Assembly (NCBI GenBank): GCA_035761165.1
Contig: DASTRO010000215.1
Span: 1 to 21,141 of the forward strand
Source: CALCHX01 sp035761165
GTDB lineage: Bacteria > Gemmatimonadota > Gemmatimonadetes > Gemmatimonadales > Gemmatimonadaceae
DNA: 21,141 bases
Direction: 5' to 3'
Positions 7,980 through 14,430 of this stretch are shown here, piece by piece. Under the pieces are notes generated by a model that searched no databases, was not told the origin of the DNA, and saw nothing but the letters and a program-made list of their open reading frames with translations. Within the stretch, counting starts at the first letter, position 1; the number at the start of each line of letters is the position of its first letter. The translations under genes were made by a program, and so were the position numbers.

Positions 7980-8082
7980 GTGACGCGCGCGCACCGGCGG
8001 CGCGCCCTGAAGTCTCGCCGTCGCCCGTCGTCCCGGGAACGGAGTCTCGGCGAGCGGGCCCAGGACTCGGCCGGCGAGGCGG
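7980..8082 (-). promoter_or_regulatory. Leader element B, related to the one at 6681-6779
   Basis: Plus-strand blocks: GTGACGCGCGC (7980), GAAG (8009), CTCGCCG (8014), GGAACGGA (8036), CTCGGCGAG (8046), then a GGGCCCAGG-type tail to about 8082. Block order and the spacing of the last three blocks (22 and 10 bases) are identical to element A. It sits upstream of the GNAT gene at nearly the same distance as element A from its gene. The downstream proteins are unrelated, so protein homology does not explain the match. The whole divergent gap 7935-8266 (332 bp) contains no gene. Confidence 0.45.
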
Positions 8083-8158
8083 TCGGACCAGGCTCGAGGC
8101 GAGGCGGCGCCGCGATCGCGGGCGCCGTGCCCCGGGACCGGTGGCGGCACACCGGCTC

Positions 8159-8177
8159 TGGTACTATTCTTGTACCA
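8159..8177 (+). promoter_or_regulatory. AT-rich inverted repeat, operator or sigma-54-like promoter
   Basis: TGGTAC and GTACCA are a perfect 6-bp inverted repeat separated by TATTCTT, in an AT-rich island that stands out in this GC-rich DNA, about 90 bp ahead of the gene at 8267. The same bases fit TGGYAC-N5-TTG, the -24/-12 pattern of sigma-54 promoters, but the near-invariant C of the -12 GC is T here. The downstream cassette encodes a MerR-like protein, so an operator for it is an alternative. Part or all could be coincidence. Confidence 0.4.
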
Positions 8178-8266
8178 TTGTTAGATCAAGGGGCGGGGCC
8201 GCCGAGGGCACGCGGCGCTCCGGCCGGGTGCCCCGGGCAGGGGCGGCGCGCACCAGGAGGGGAGTC

Positions 8267-9127
8267 ATGCGAGTCGGTGATTTCGGCGTCGAGGTGGTCG
8301 CTCACGGGGAGGGACGGGTCCGCGAGCTGGAGTCGGGGCACGTCCTCGCCCGTCCGGGGCAGGTCTACCGGATCCGCCTGCGCAACCACGGGCCGCTGCG
8401 CTGCGTGACCGACGTGTGCGTCGACGGGCAGCCGGTCACCGCCGGCGGGCTGGTGCTCGACCCGTGGAGCGCCACGGAGCTCGAGCGCCCGATCGGCACG
8501 ACGGACGACGGCCGCTTCACGGTGGTGGCGGAGGGGGACGAGTCGGTCTTCGGCCCGGACGGCGGGCGGGACGACCCGGCGCTCGGGCTCATCGCGGCGC
8601 GCTTCCGCCGCGAGCTGCCGCGGCAGGACCGGCCGACCGACGAGCCGCCGCTCCGCCCCTTCCCCAGCCTCGTCCCGACGCTGCCCGCGCCGCCCGGCCC
8701 GGCGCCGGGGGCACCCCCGACGCCCGGCACGCCGGGGAGGCCCGGCGTGCCGCCGCTGCCGCCCCGCTGGCCGCCGGTGCCGCCGGAGTGGGTGCCACCG
8801 CAGAATCGTGTCGAGCCGGGCTCCCCCGCCGCTCCCGACGCCATGATCCTGGCCTCGGCGGCGCAGGCCGGGGCGGCGGCCAGGCCGCTCCCGGGGCGGA
8901 TGGGCGACGCCGTCGCGCCGGAGGGGATCGAGCGGGCGGCGGGGACGGGGCTCACCGGGCACTCCGAGCAGCGCTTCGTGCCCGTGAGCCTGGGCGAACT
9001 GGAGACGGAGGCCACCGTCATCCAGCTCCGGCTGGTGATCGGCACCGAGGCCGCGCTCGCCGCCGAGACGCCGCGCCCGCTGGTCGAGCGCCCGGCGGCG
9101 CCGGCGCGTCCCGCGCCGCGCCCGTAG
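8267..9127 (+). CDS. Hypothetical protein: putative beta-sandwich domain plus proline-rich linker
   Basis: A 286-residue protein without a signal peptide. Residues about 1-115 look like one beta-rich domain (VYRIRLRNHGPLRCVTDVCV, VLDPWSATELERPI, GRFTVVAEG, LGLIAARFRREL). This resembles by eye domains with an RVxNxxGxRVxxxVSVDG pattern seen in uncharacterised bacterial proteins. Residues about 120-185 are a Pro/Gly-rich linker with runs of PP and PGxP. The C-terminal part includes EQRFVPVSLGELETEATVIQLRLVIG and a Pro/Ala tail. ATG at 8267 has a near-perfect AGGAGGGGAG upstream. The MerR-like gene follows 12 bp after the stop, so the two are likely co-transcribed. The function is unknown. Confidence 0.75.
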   Translation: MRVGDFGVEVVAHGEGRVRELESGHVLARPGQVYRIRLRNHGPLRCVTDVCVDGQPVTAGGLVLDPWSATELERPIGTTDDGRFTVVAEGDESVFGPDGGRDDPALGLIAARFRRELPRQDRPTDEPPLRPFPSLVPTLPAPPGPAPGAPPTPGTPGRPGVPPLPPRWPPVPPEWVPPQNRVEPGSPAAPDAMILASAAQAGAAARPLPGRMGDAVAPEGIERAAGTGLTGHSEQRFVPVSLGELETEATVIQLRLVIGTEAALAAETPRPLVERPAAPARPAPRP

Positions 9128-9139
9128 CGGCCGGCCGAC

Positions 9140-9904
9140 ATGGGGATCGATCGACGCGCGCCGGGCTCCGCGTCCGCCGCGCAGGCGCCGGGAGTGGTGG
9201 GCGGGGCCCTCACGGACGCGGCCCGCACGGCGGCGGAGCGCGGCGCGCTGGAGGAGATCGTGGCGTGGCGCGCGCGCGCGGTGCCCGACGCGGCGGCGCC
9301 GCTCGACGCCGACGACCTGGTGCGGCTGCTCCGCGACCTCCTGGCGGCGCTCGGGCTGGATCCGGCGATCGCCGCCGGCGTCACCGTCAACACCGTGCAC
9401 TACTATCGCCGCAAGGAGATCCTGGAGCCGCCGGAGGGGCGGACGGCGGCGGCGCGCTACGGCCCGCGCCACCTCTGGCAGCTTGCCGGAGCGCGGCTCG
9501 CCGGGCACCTCGGCCTCGTCTCGCTGGCGGAGGCGCAGCAGGCGATGCGTGGGGCGGACGAGCGCGCGCTGCTCGCCTTCCTCGCGGCGCGGGTGGCCGA
9601 CGCGCGCGCCCGCGCCGCGCTCCGTCGTCCCGGCGCGACCGGCGGCGACCTGCCGGCGGCCGCTCCCGCGGCACGCGCGCTGCCGGGGCGCGCGGCGATC
9701 GCCCCGGCGCTCCCGACTTCCCCGCCCGTCCCGCCAGCCGGGCCGGCGGCGGCCACTGCCGTCCTGATGATCCCGCTCCCCGGCGAGGCGTGGTGCCTCG
9801 TGCCGGCCGCGCATCCCGCGCGCCGCTCTCCCGCGGCCGCGCGCGAGCTCGCGCGCGCCGTCGTCGCCGCGCTGTGCGGGGACGACGCGGATCACCCTGG
9901 CTGA
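9140..9904 (+). CDS. Divergent MerR-type helix-turn-helix protein with long N- and C-terminal extensions
   Basis: A 254-residue protein. Residues about 80-137 (VTVNTVHYYRRKEILEPPEG, then ARYGPRHLWQLAGARLAGHLG and SLAEAQQAM) match the MerR DNA-binding pattern of helix-turn-helix followed by a wing with a YGP/RY element. Unlike ordinary MerR proteins, the HTH is preceded by ~78 residues and followed not by a coiled-coil dimerisation helix but by an Ala/Pro-rich stretch and a C-terminal segment PGEAWCLVPAAHPARRSPAAARELARAVVAAL. ATG at 9140 has only a weak ribosome-binding site, so coupling to the upstream gene (12 bp away) is plausible. It probably regulates this cassette; the ligand is unknown. 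Confidence 0.75.
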   Translation: MGIDRRAPGSASAAQAPGVVGGALTDAARTAAERGALEEIVAWRARAVPDAAAPLDADDLVRLLRDLLAALGLDPAIAAGVTVNTVHYYRRKEILEPPEGRTAAARYGPRHLWQLAGARLAGHLGLVSLAEAQQAMRGADERALLAFLAARVADARARAALRRPGATGGDLPAAAPAARALPGRAAIAPALPTSPPVPPAGPAAATAVLMIPLPGEAWCLVPAAHPARRSPAAARELARAVVAALCGDDADHPG

Positions 9905-9937
9905 CGGCCGCCCTTCCGTGATGCCGGGAGCTCCTGC

Positions 9938-9974
9938 TGGCCGCGACGGATGCCAGATGCTTCAGCCGCGGCCA
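9938..9974. terminator. Inverted repeat between convergent genes
   Basis: TGGCCGCG and CGCGGCCA form an 8-bp perfect stem around a 21-base loop. It sits in the 84-bp gap between the convergent MerR-like and AAC(3)-like genes and could terminate both. There is no T-run. Confidence 0.35.
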
Positions 9975-9988
9975 TCCTCAGGCGGGCG

Positions 9989-10828
9989 TCAGCTGCCGGA
10001 GCCGCTCGGCCGCGCGTCCGCCGCGACATCCCGCCCGACGGAGCGCCGCGCCTCGTCGCACTCGGCGCAGCCGCCGCCGGCCGGGTGCAGGAAGACGAGT
10101 GGGTCGCGCGCGACCCGCTCCCGCGCCACGGCCACCACGTCGCGGGCGCGCACGAGCCGCGCGTGCGCGTGCCCCACCGGCCCCTCGCGCTGCAGGGCGC
10201 GCTCGCGCAGCCATCCGTCGGCCAGCGCGAAGCGCGCGCAGCAGTGGTCGTTCTCGCCGTAGTCCACGCGCACCGGCCGGCCGTCGGGGCCGCGCACGGT
10301 GCAGTGCTTGGGCGTGCGGTACGGCGCCCCGCCCAGCAGCTCGGCCAGGTGCAGCGTCGTGTTCGCGTCGTGGCCCACGCCGAGAAGCAGGAGCTGCCCG
10401 TCCAGGTCGTGCACGCGCGCGACCGGGCTCCCCGGCCCGTGCGGCGGCAGCGGGAGCGGCCCGGCGGTGACCCGCTCGGCTGCCGGGCCCGCCGCGGCGA
10501 AGGCGAAGTTGTGCGGGCTGCGCACCACCCCCGGCAGGCGCCAGAAGGTGCCGGCCACGACGCCCAGGTCGGCCGCGGCCGGCGTGGTCGCGGCGTCGAA
10601 CGGCGTATCGTCGTCGTCGCCCCAGGCGGGCATGACCAGGGTGCCGTCGGGGCCGAGTGCCTCGCGGAGCGCGGCGACCAGCCCCGCCGGGCCGCCGACG
10701 ACCGGCCGCACGGCGCGGAAGGAGGTGTGGACGAGGAGGACGCCGCCCGGCTCGACGCCGAGCGCGCGCAGCTGCGTCACGAGCGTCGGGCGGTCCACGG
10801 CGGGGAGCCCGGCGGATGGTGCGGACAT
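9989..10828 (-). CDS. AAC(3)-family aminoglycoside N-acetyltransferase-like protein
   Basis: A 279-residue protein of the antibiotic acetyltransferase family that transfers acetyl from acetyl-CoA to the 3-amino group of aminoglycosides. Family signatures in order: LLVHTSFRAVRPVVGG (31-46), GTLVMPAW (62-69), GTFWRLPGVVRSPHNFAFAAAG (93-114), LLLLGVGHDANTTLHLAE (146-163) and near the end FLHPAGGGCAECDEARRS. The usual RSxHP is RSPHN (P to N at 107). The GH and HLAE catalytic region is intact. Length is normal for the family. The ATG at 10828 precedes the conserved start. Such chromosomal homologues are common in soil bacteria, and resistance cannot be assumed. Confidence 0.9.
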   Translation of the reverse strand: MSAPSAGLPAVDRPTLVTQLRALGVEPGGVLLVHTSFRAVRPVVGGPAGLVAALREALGPDGTLVMPAWGDDDDTPFDAATTPAAADLGVVAGTFWRLPGVVRSPHNFAFAAAGPAAERVTAGPLPLPPHGPGSPVARVHDLDGQLLLLGVGHDANTTLHLAELLGGAPYRTPKHCTVRGPDGRPVRVDYGENDHCCARFALADGWLRERALQREGPVGHAHARLVRARDVVAVARERVARDPLVFLHPAGGGCAECDEARRSVGRDVAADARPSGSGS

Positions 10829-10997
10829 GGCGGGTGCGGGTCGAAGGGAGCGCGCGTCGACGGAGGTCGGCGCGCGGCGGCCGTCTGGCTCACCGACCGG
10901 AGGGCTCGCTCACCGAGCGACCCGTGGCGGCCGGCGATCCTGTGGGTTACCTACCGGGCACGATGACCCTTCCGACCGAATCCTGGCCACGACCCGA

Positions 10998-11411
10998 ATG
11001 ACCGACACTGCCACCCCCGAGCCGCTCGACGCCGACGCCCTCTCGGCCTCGCTCACGGTTCGCGACATCCACGCCAGCCTCGCCTGGTACCGCGACGCAC
11101 TCGGCTTCCGGGTGGACCGCGAGATCGCGCCCGAGGGACGGCTGCGCAGCGTGCGCCTGGTCGCCGGCGCCGTGCGCATCCTCCTCAACCAGGACGACGG
11201 CGCGCGGGGCGTGGACCGCGTGAAGGGAGCGGGCTTCTCCCTGATGCTCACCACCCGCCAGAGCGTGGACGCGATCGCGGACCGCATCCGGGCGCACGGC
11301 GGGACGCTCGTCACCGAGCCGGCGGACATGCCCTGGGGCGCCCGCGCCTTCCGTGTCGAGGACCCGGACGGCTTCAAGTTCGCGGTCTCGTCGCCCATCG
11401 CGCCCGGGTGA
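10998..11411 (+). CDS. VOC-superfamily (glyoxalase/bleomycin-resistance-like) protein
   Basis: A 137-residue protein with the paired beta-alpha-beta pattern of the vicinal-oxygen-chelate fold: LTVRDIHASLAWYRDALGFRVD at the start, LLNQDD in the middle and AFRVEDPDGFKFAVSSP at the end. Family members include glyoxalase I, dioxygenases and antibiotic-binding proteins; the substrate here is unknown. ATG at 10998 begins just before the domain. No good ribosome-binding site is visible, and the frame is open far upstream through the gap. It diverges from the AAC(3)-like gene with 169 bp between starts, where no clear promoter could be assigned. Confidence 0.85.
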   Translation: MTDTATPEPLDADALSASLTVRDIHASLAWYRDALGFRVDREIAPEGRLRSVRLVAGAVRILLNQDDGARGVDRVKGAGFSLMLTTRQSVDAIADRIRAHGGTLVTEPADMPWGARAFRVEDPDGFKFAVSSPIAPG

Positions 11412-11420
11412 GCCCGGGCG
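11401..11420. terminator. GC hairpin with the VOC stop codon in its loop
   Basis: CGCCCGGG, loop TGAG, CCCGGGCG: a perfect 8-bp stem. The loop contains the TGA of the VOC gene. It is the first of two adjacent hairpins in the 19-bp convergent gap and probably part of a bidirectional termination region. There is no T-run. Confidence 0.5.
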
Positions 11421-11443
11421 GGCCCGGCGCTCAGGCCGGGCCC
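11420..11443. terminator. GC hairpin with the DinB stop codon in its loop
   Basis: GGGCCCGGC, loop GCTCAG, GCCGGGCCC: a perfect 9-bp stem. The loop holds TCA, which is the TGA stop of the leftward DinB-family gene. It directly abuts the preceding hairpin. There is no T-run on either side. Confidence 0.5.
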
Positions 11444-12021
11444 CGCGGCTGCCGGGCCCGCACCTCCCGGGTGTACTCCGCGGATCGCCCGCGCGGCACG
11501 CTCAGCGTCTGCCAGCGCGGGCCGGCGTGGTGCCGGGCGAGCAGCACGATCTGCCCCGCGTGCTGCGCCTGGTGCGCGAGCTGGCGCGAGAGGGCCTGCA
11601 GCACCGAGTGCGGCTCGCCGCGGATCGTCACCTCGCGGAGCAGGTCCGCCGGCCCGAGCGCGCCGAGCGCGCCGGACAGCGCGTTCCAGCCTTCGGCCCA
11701 GCGTGCCAGGATCGATGCCCGCGTGTCCGCCGGCTCGCGCTCGAACTCGGCGTCCCGGTCGCGGTCGGGCTTCTCCCCGTCCGTGGTGAGGAAGTCGGTG
11801 AAGCGCGAGCGGAGGTTGCCCGCCATGTGCTTCATCAGCGTGGCGACGCTGTTCCCGTCGGGATCGAGCGCGAGGAAGAAAGCCTCGTCGTCCACCTGCG
11901 CCGCCGCCCGCTCGGCCAGCGTGCGCAGCGCATCGAAGCGCGCGGCGGCGTCGGCGAGGTACGCCGCGGCGAGGCGGTCGGAGGCGGGCGGCGGGCCCGC
12001 GTCGGTCTCTGCTGGTCTCAT
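11431..12021 (-). CDS. DinB-superfamily protein, DUF1572 type
   Basis: A 196-residue four-helix-bundle protein. MKHMAGNLRSRFTDFLTTDGEKP (63-85, shown in part) and DRDAEFE (89-95) are the hallmark of DUF1572. The DinB metal-binding His triad appears as H65, H150 and H154 (LAHQAQHAGQIVLLARHH). The superfamily includes metal-dependent thiol transferases and hydrolases; this subfamily has no assigned reaction. ATG at 12021 has AGGAGAG upstream, and its ATGA overlaps the stop of the membrane protein gene. It is the last gene of the TetR/dehalogenase operon. A thiol-transfer role in detoxification would fit the context but is inference. Confidence 0.88.
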   Translation of the reverse strand: MRPAETDAGPPPASDRLAAAYLADAAARFDALRTLAERAAAQVDDEAFFLALDPDGNSVATLMKHMAGNLRSRFTDFLTTDGEKPDRDRDAEFEREPADTRASILARWAEGWNALSGALGALGPADLLREVTIRGEPHSVLQALSRQLAHQAQHAGQIVLLARHHAGPRWQTLSVPRGRSAEYTREVRARQPRGPA

Positions 12022-12449
12022 GTCGGCTCTCCTGTGGGTTCGCGCGCCGCGGCTCCCGCCGCGTGCGCCCGGTGTGGGCTCGTCGTCAGGTACGCTGCCG
12101 CGAACAGCGTCGCCCATACCAGGTCGACGAGCCCGAAGGCGAGCACCGTCCCCGTCAGCCGGTGCTGGGCATGGAGCAGGATCGCGGGAAGGCCGAAGCC
12201 GAGCTTCTCGAGGACGGCGATCGGCATGAGCGCGCGCCGGTGTGCCGGATCGCGCGCGACGAGGAGGAAGACGAGCTGCCACGCGACGACGACCCCGATG
12301 AACCCGTAGAAGTACTCCGGGTGCGTGATGGGCGGCGGCGCGTCGCGGCCGATGCGCGCCTCCATCCAGTACTGCGGGATCATGACGAGGAGCCCGTAGA
12401 TGCCGGCCACGGCGTAGACCGTCCGGGCGAAGCGGTGTGAGGGCGTCAT
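12018..12449 (-). CDS. Small four-helix membrane protein in the dehalogenase operon
   Basis: A 143-residue integral membrane protein with four hydrophobic segments (about 10-27, 48-64, 73-90 and 100-122). It has a recognisable stretch ITHPEYFYGFIGVVVAWQLV (41-60) and a conserved-looking IAVLEKLGFGLP (77-88), but no assigned function. ATG at 12449 overlaps the dehalogenase stop as ATGA, and its own stop overlaps the DinB start in the same way. It may help in substrate passage or be a general membrane component; no motif supports either. Confidence 0.8.
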   Translation of the reverse strand: MTPSHRFARTVYAVAGIYGLLVMIPQYWMEARIGRDAPPPITHPEYFYGFIGVVVAWQLVFLLVARDPAHRRALMPIAVLEKLGFGLPAILLHAQHRLTGTVLAFGLVDLVWATLFAAAYLTTSPHRAHAAGAAAREPTGEPT

Positions 12450-13390
12450 GGCCGGCGACGCTCCGCGGCGTCGATCCAGTCGGCCACCGCGCGGCCGATC
12501 GCCTCCGGGTGGTCCTCCTGCAGGAAGTGCCGTCCACTGCCGAGCCGCACGAGCCGGCAGTCGGCGAGCGACGCCGCGAAGCGCTCGGCGAACGCCGGCG
12601 AGACCAGGGCGCCCGGATCGCCCACGAAGAGGAGCTTCGGATAGGTGGACGCGGCGAGCGCCGCGTGCGCGGTGGTGAGCGTGGCCCACACGTCGGCCGG
12701 CTCGCCCGCGATGGGGAGCTCGTTCGGCAGCCGCCAGGTCGGCCGCCGCGAGGCGGGCGTCGGGAACGGTGCGCGGTAGACCGCCATCTCCTCGTCCGTC
12801 AACGGGCGCTCCACCGAGCCGGGCAGCACGCGCTCGACGAACGCGTTGCCCTCCAGGATCATCGCCTCGCCCTCGCCCGGCGTGCGGAACCGGCGGAAGG
12901 TCTCGCGCGCCTGCGGCGCCTGGTGGAAGTCCTCCCAGGTCGGCATCGGACGGATGAACTCCATGAAGGCGAGCCCGCGCACGAGCGACGGCCGCCGGGC
13001 GGCCAGGTGGAAGGCGAGCGCCGTCCCCCAGTCCTGCGCGACGAGGTACGCCGACGTGATCCCCTTCGCGTCGAGGAATGCGTCCAGGTAGCGCGCGTGG
13101 TCGGCGAAGCGGTACGCGATGTCCGGCTTTCCCGACTGGCCGAAGCCGATGAGGTCCGGCGCGACGCAGTGCGCCACGGGCGCGACGTGCGGCAGGATGC
13201 GCCGCCAGACGTACGACGACGTCGGGTTCCCGTGCAGGAAGAGCGCGACGGGGGCGTCGGTCGCGGCGTCGGGGGCCCCGAGCTCCCGGTACGCCATGAC
13301 CGAGTCGAGCACCGGCAGCGTGGGCAGCGTGAGGTCGGGGCGCCGCGATCGGGGACCGACGGCGGCCGGGGGCGTGATGGCGGTCGTCAT
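12446..13390 (-). CDS. dhaA: Haloalkane dehalogenase, DhaA/LinB-like
   Basis: A 314-residue alpha/beta hydrolase expected to cleave carbon-halogen bonds of haloalkanes, giving alcohol, halide and a proton in the cytoplasm. The full catalytic set can be read: nucleophile D120 and halide-binding W121 in AQDWGTALAFH, halide-binding N55 in LHGNPTSSYVWR, acid E144 in FMEFIRPMPTW, and base H288 in GSGRHFLQED. WRLPNELPIAGEP (219-231) also matches the DhaA/LinB (HLD-II) subgroup. One change is Gln in place of His before the nucleophile (QDWG, usually HDWG). ATG at 13390 overlaps the TetR stop (ATGA) and the stop overlaps the next start. The natural substrate is unknown. Confidence 0.93.
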   Translation of the reverse strand: MTTAITPPAAVGPRSRRPDLTLPTLPVLDSVMAYRELGAPDAATDAPVALFLHGNPTSSYVWRRILPHVAPVAHCVAPDLIGFGQSGKPDIAYRFADHARYLDAFLDAKGITSAYLVAQDWGTALAFHLAARRPSLVRGLAFMEFIRPMPTWEDFHQAPQARETFRRFRTPGEGEAMILEGNAFVERVLPGSVERPLTDEEMAVYRAPFPTPASRRPTWRLPNELPIAGEPADVWATLTTAHAALAASTYPKLLFVGDPGALVSPAFAERFAASLADCRLVRLGSGRHFLQEDHPEAIGRAVADWIDAAERRRP

Positions 13391-14004
13391 GGAGCGGTGG
13401 CGATGGGGGGAGACTGCGACGGAGGGGCGAACACCGTCTGGAAGGCGATGGTCTTGAAGCGCTCGAGCGCGGCGGGACTCCGGTCGACCTTCATCCGGAG
13501 GATGGCGCCCTCCCACGACGCGAGGAGGAACTCCGCGAGCTCCTCGGCCGGGAAGCGGGTGGCGATCTCCCCCGCCGCCTGCGCCTCCGCGATGCAGCGC
13601 GCGAACGGCGCGCGCCACTCGGCGTAGATGTCGGCGAGTTGAGCCCGGAGCGGCTCGCTCACCGGCGCGGCCTCCAGGCTGAAGTCGCCGATGAGGCAGC
13701 CGCGCACGAACCCGTCGGCGGCGAGGCGCTCGGTGATGAGGTTGAGGTAGCGCCGGAGGCGCTCGCGCGGGGACAGCCCGGGATCGTCGAGCGCCTGGCG
13801 GACGAGCCCGCGCACGTGGGCGAAGTACCGGTCGAGGACCTCGCCGGCGAAGGCTTCCTTGGAGCGGAAGTGGTTCGTGAAGGAGCCCTGGGGCGCGGCG
13901 GCCTCGCCGGTGATGTCGCGCACGCTGGCGCCCACGTAGCCGGCGCGGAACATCACGCGCAGCCCGGCGTCGAGGATCCGGTCGCGGAGGGAAGGTCTCG
14001 GCAT
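13387..14004 (-). CDS. TetR/AcrR-family repressor of the dehalogenase operon
   Basis: A 205-residue regulator. The N-terminal HTH is at about 27-46 (SVRDITGEAAAPQGSFTNHF), followed by RSKEAFAGEVLDRYF, typical of TetR proteins. The C-terminal domain should bind a ligand. ATG at 14004 was chosen; a GTG six bases upstream is also in frame. No ribosome-binding site precedes it, and the possible promoter would start transcription close to the ATG, so a leaderless mRNA is plausible. It is the first gene of a four-gene chain whose three junctions are all ATGA. With the palindrome upstream, autorepression relieved by a ligand, such as a halogenated compound or its product, is the simplest model. Confidence 0.9.
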   Translation of the reverse strand: MPRPSLRDRILDAGLRVMFRAGYVGASVRDITGEAAAPQGSFTNHFRSKEAFAGEVLDRYFAHVRGLVRQALDDPGLSPRERLRRYLNLITERLAADGFVRGCLIGDFSLEAAPVSEPLRAQLADIYAEWRAPFARCIAEAQAAGEIATRFPAEELAEFLLASWEGAILRMKVDRSPAALERFKTIAFQTVFAPPSQSPPIATAP

Positions 14005-14015
14005 GGGCACAAAGT

Positions 14016-14033
14016 AATACGTACGTACGTATT
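14016..14033 (-). promoter_or_regulatory. Perfect 18-bp palindromic operator with overlapping promoter
   Basis: AATACGTACGTACGTATT is fully self-complementary and lies 12 bp upstream of the TetR ATG. On the coding strand TTGCTC immediately precedes it and TACTTT begins with its last base, with a 17-bp spacer, so the palindrome fills the space between a weak -35/-10 pair. It is AT-rich compared with its surroundings. It is very likely the binding site of the adjacent TetR protein. Confidence 0.8.
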
Positions 14034-14050
14034 GAGCAAGATGCCCGCTG

Positions 14051-14419
14051 CTACGGTGTGCCCAGCCACAGCGCGGTCGCCGCCAGCACGAACACGCCCC
14101 ACGCCGGGTGCCGGCCGCGCGACCCGACCGCCGTCACCGCGGCGCACGCGATGATCGTCGCGGCGAGCACGCGCAGCCCGGCGCGCGCATCACCGCCCCC
14201 GAGCACCACGATCAGCGCGGCCATGCCCCACAGGCAGACCGTCACCAGATGCCACACGAAGCGCACGATCGCGCGCGCGGACGCACTCGCGGCGTGACGG
14301 GGCGTCGTCGGCCCATCCTGGAAGAGACGCGGCAGGAAGCGCCGCTCCCCGATGTACGAGTGCCCCGCGCCGACGAACACGACCAGCCCGCTCGCCAGCC
14401 CCAGTCGTGGATCGAGCAC
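14051..14419 (-). CDS. Small membrane protein downstream of the cupin
   Basis: A 122-residue protein with about four hydrophobic segments. It has VFVGAGHSYIGERRFLPRLF near the start and a middle segment FVWHLVTVCLWGMAALIVV. The HSxxGER plus WHxxTxxLW pattern looks conserved but has no function known to me. A GTG at 14419 is proposed as the start: it lies 11 bp after the cupin stop with a GGGGG stretch in front and opens just before the first membrane segment. A longer in-frame reading to 14752 would run through the cupin gene in another frame and is Arg/Gly-rich, so it was rejected. Confidence 0.7.
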   Translation of the reverse strand: MLDPRLGLASGLVVFVGAGHSYIGERRFLPRLFQDGPTTPRHAASASARAIVRFVWHLVTVCLWGMAALIVVLGGGDARAGLRVLAATIIACAAVTAVGSRGRHPAWGVFVLAATALWLGTP

Positions 14420-14430
14420 CGTCGCCCCCG

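Noticed and set aside
8186..9895. 569-residue minus-strand frame opposite the MerR cassette, and a 501-residue plus frame at 8416-9921
   Set aside because: Low-complexity Arg/Gly/Ala sequence without motifs; the cassette genes have good start sites and recognisable domains.
12446..13618. 390-residue version of the dehalogenase starting upstream of 13390
   Set aside because: It would overlap the TetR gene out of frame by over 200 bp; ATG 13390 gives the family length and an ATGA junction.
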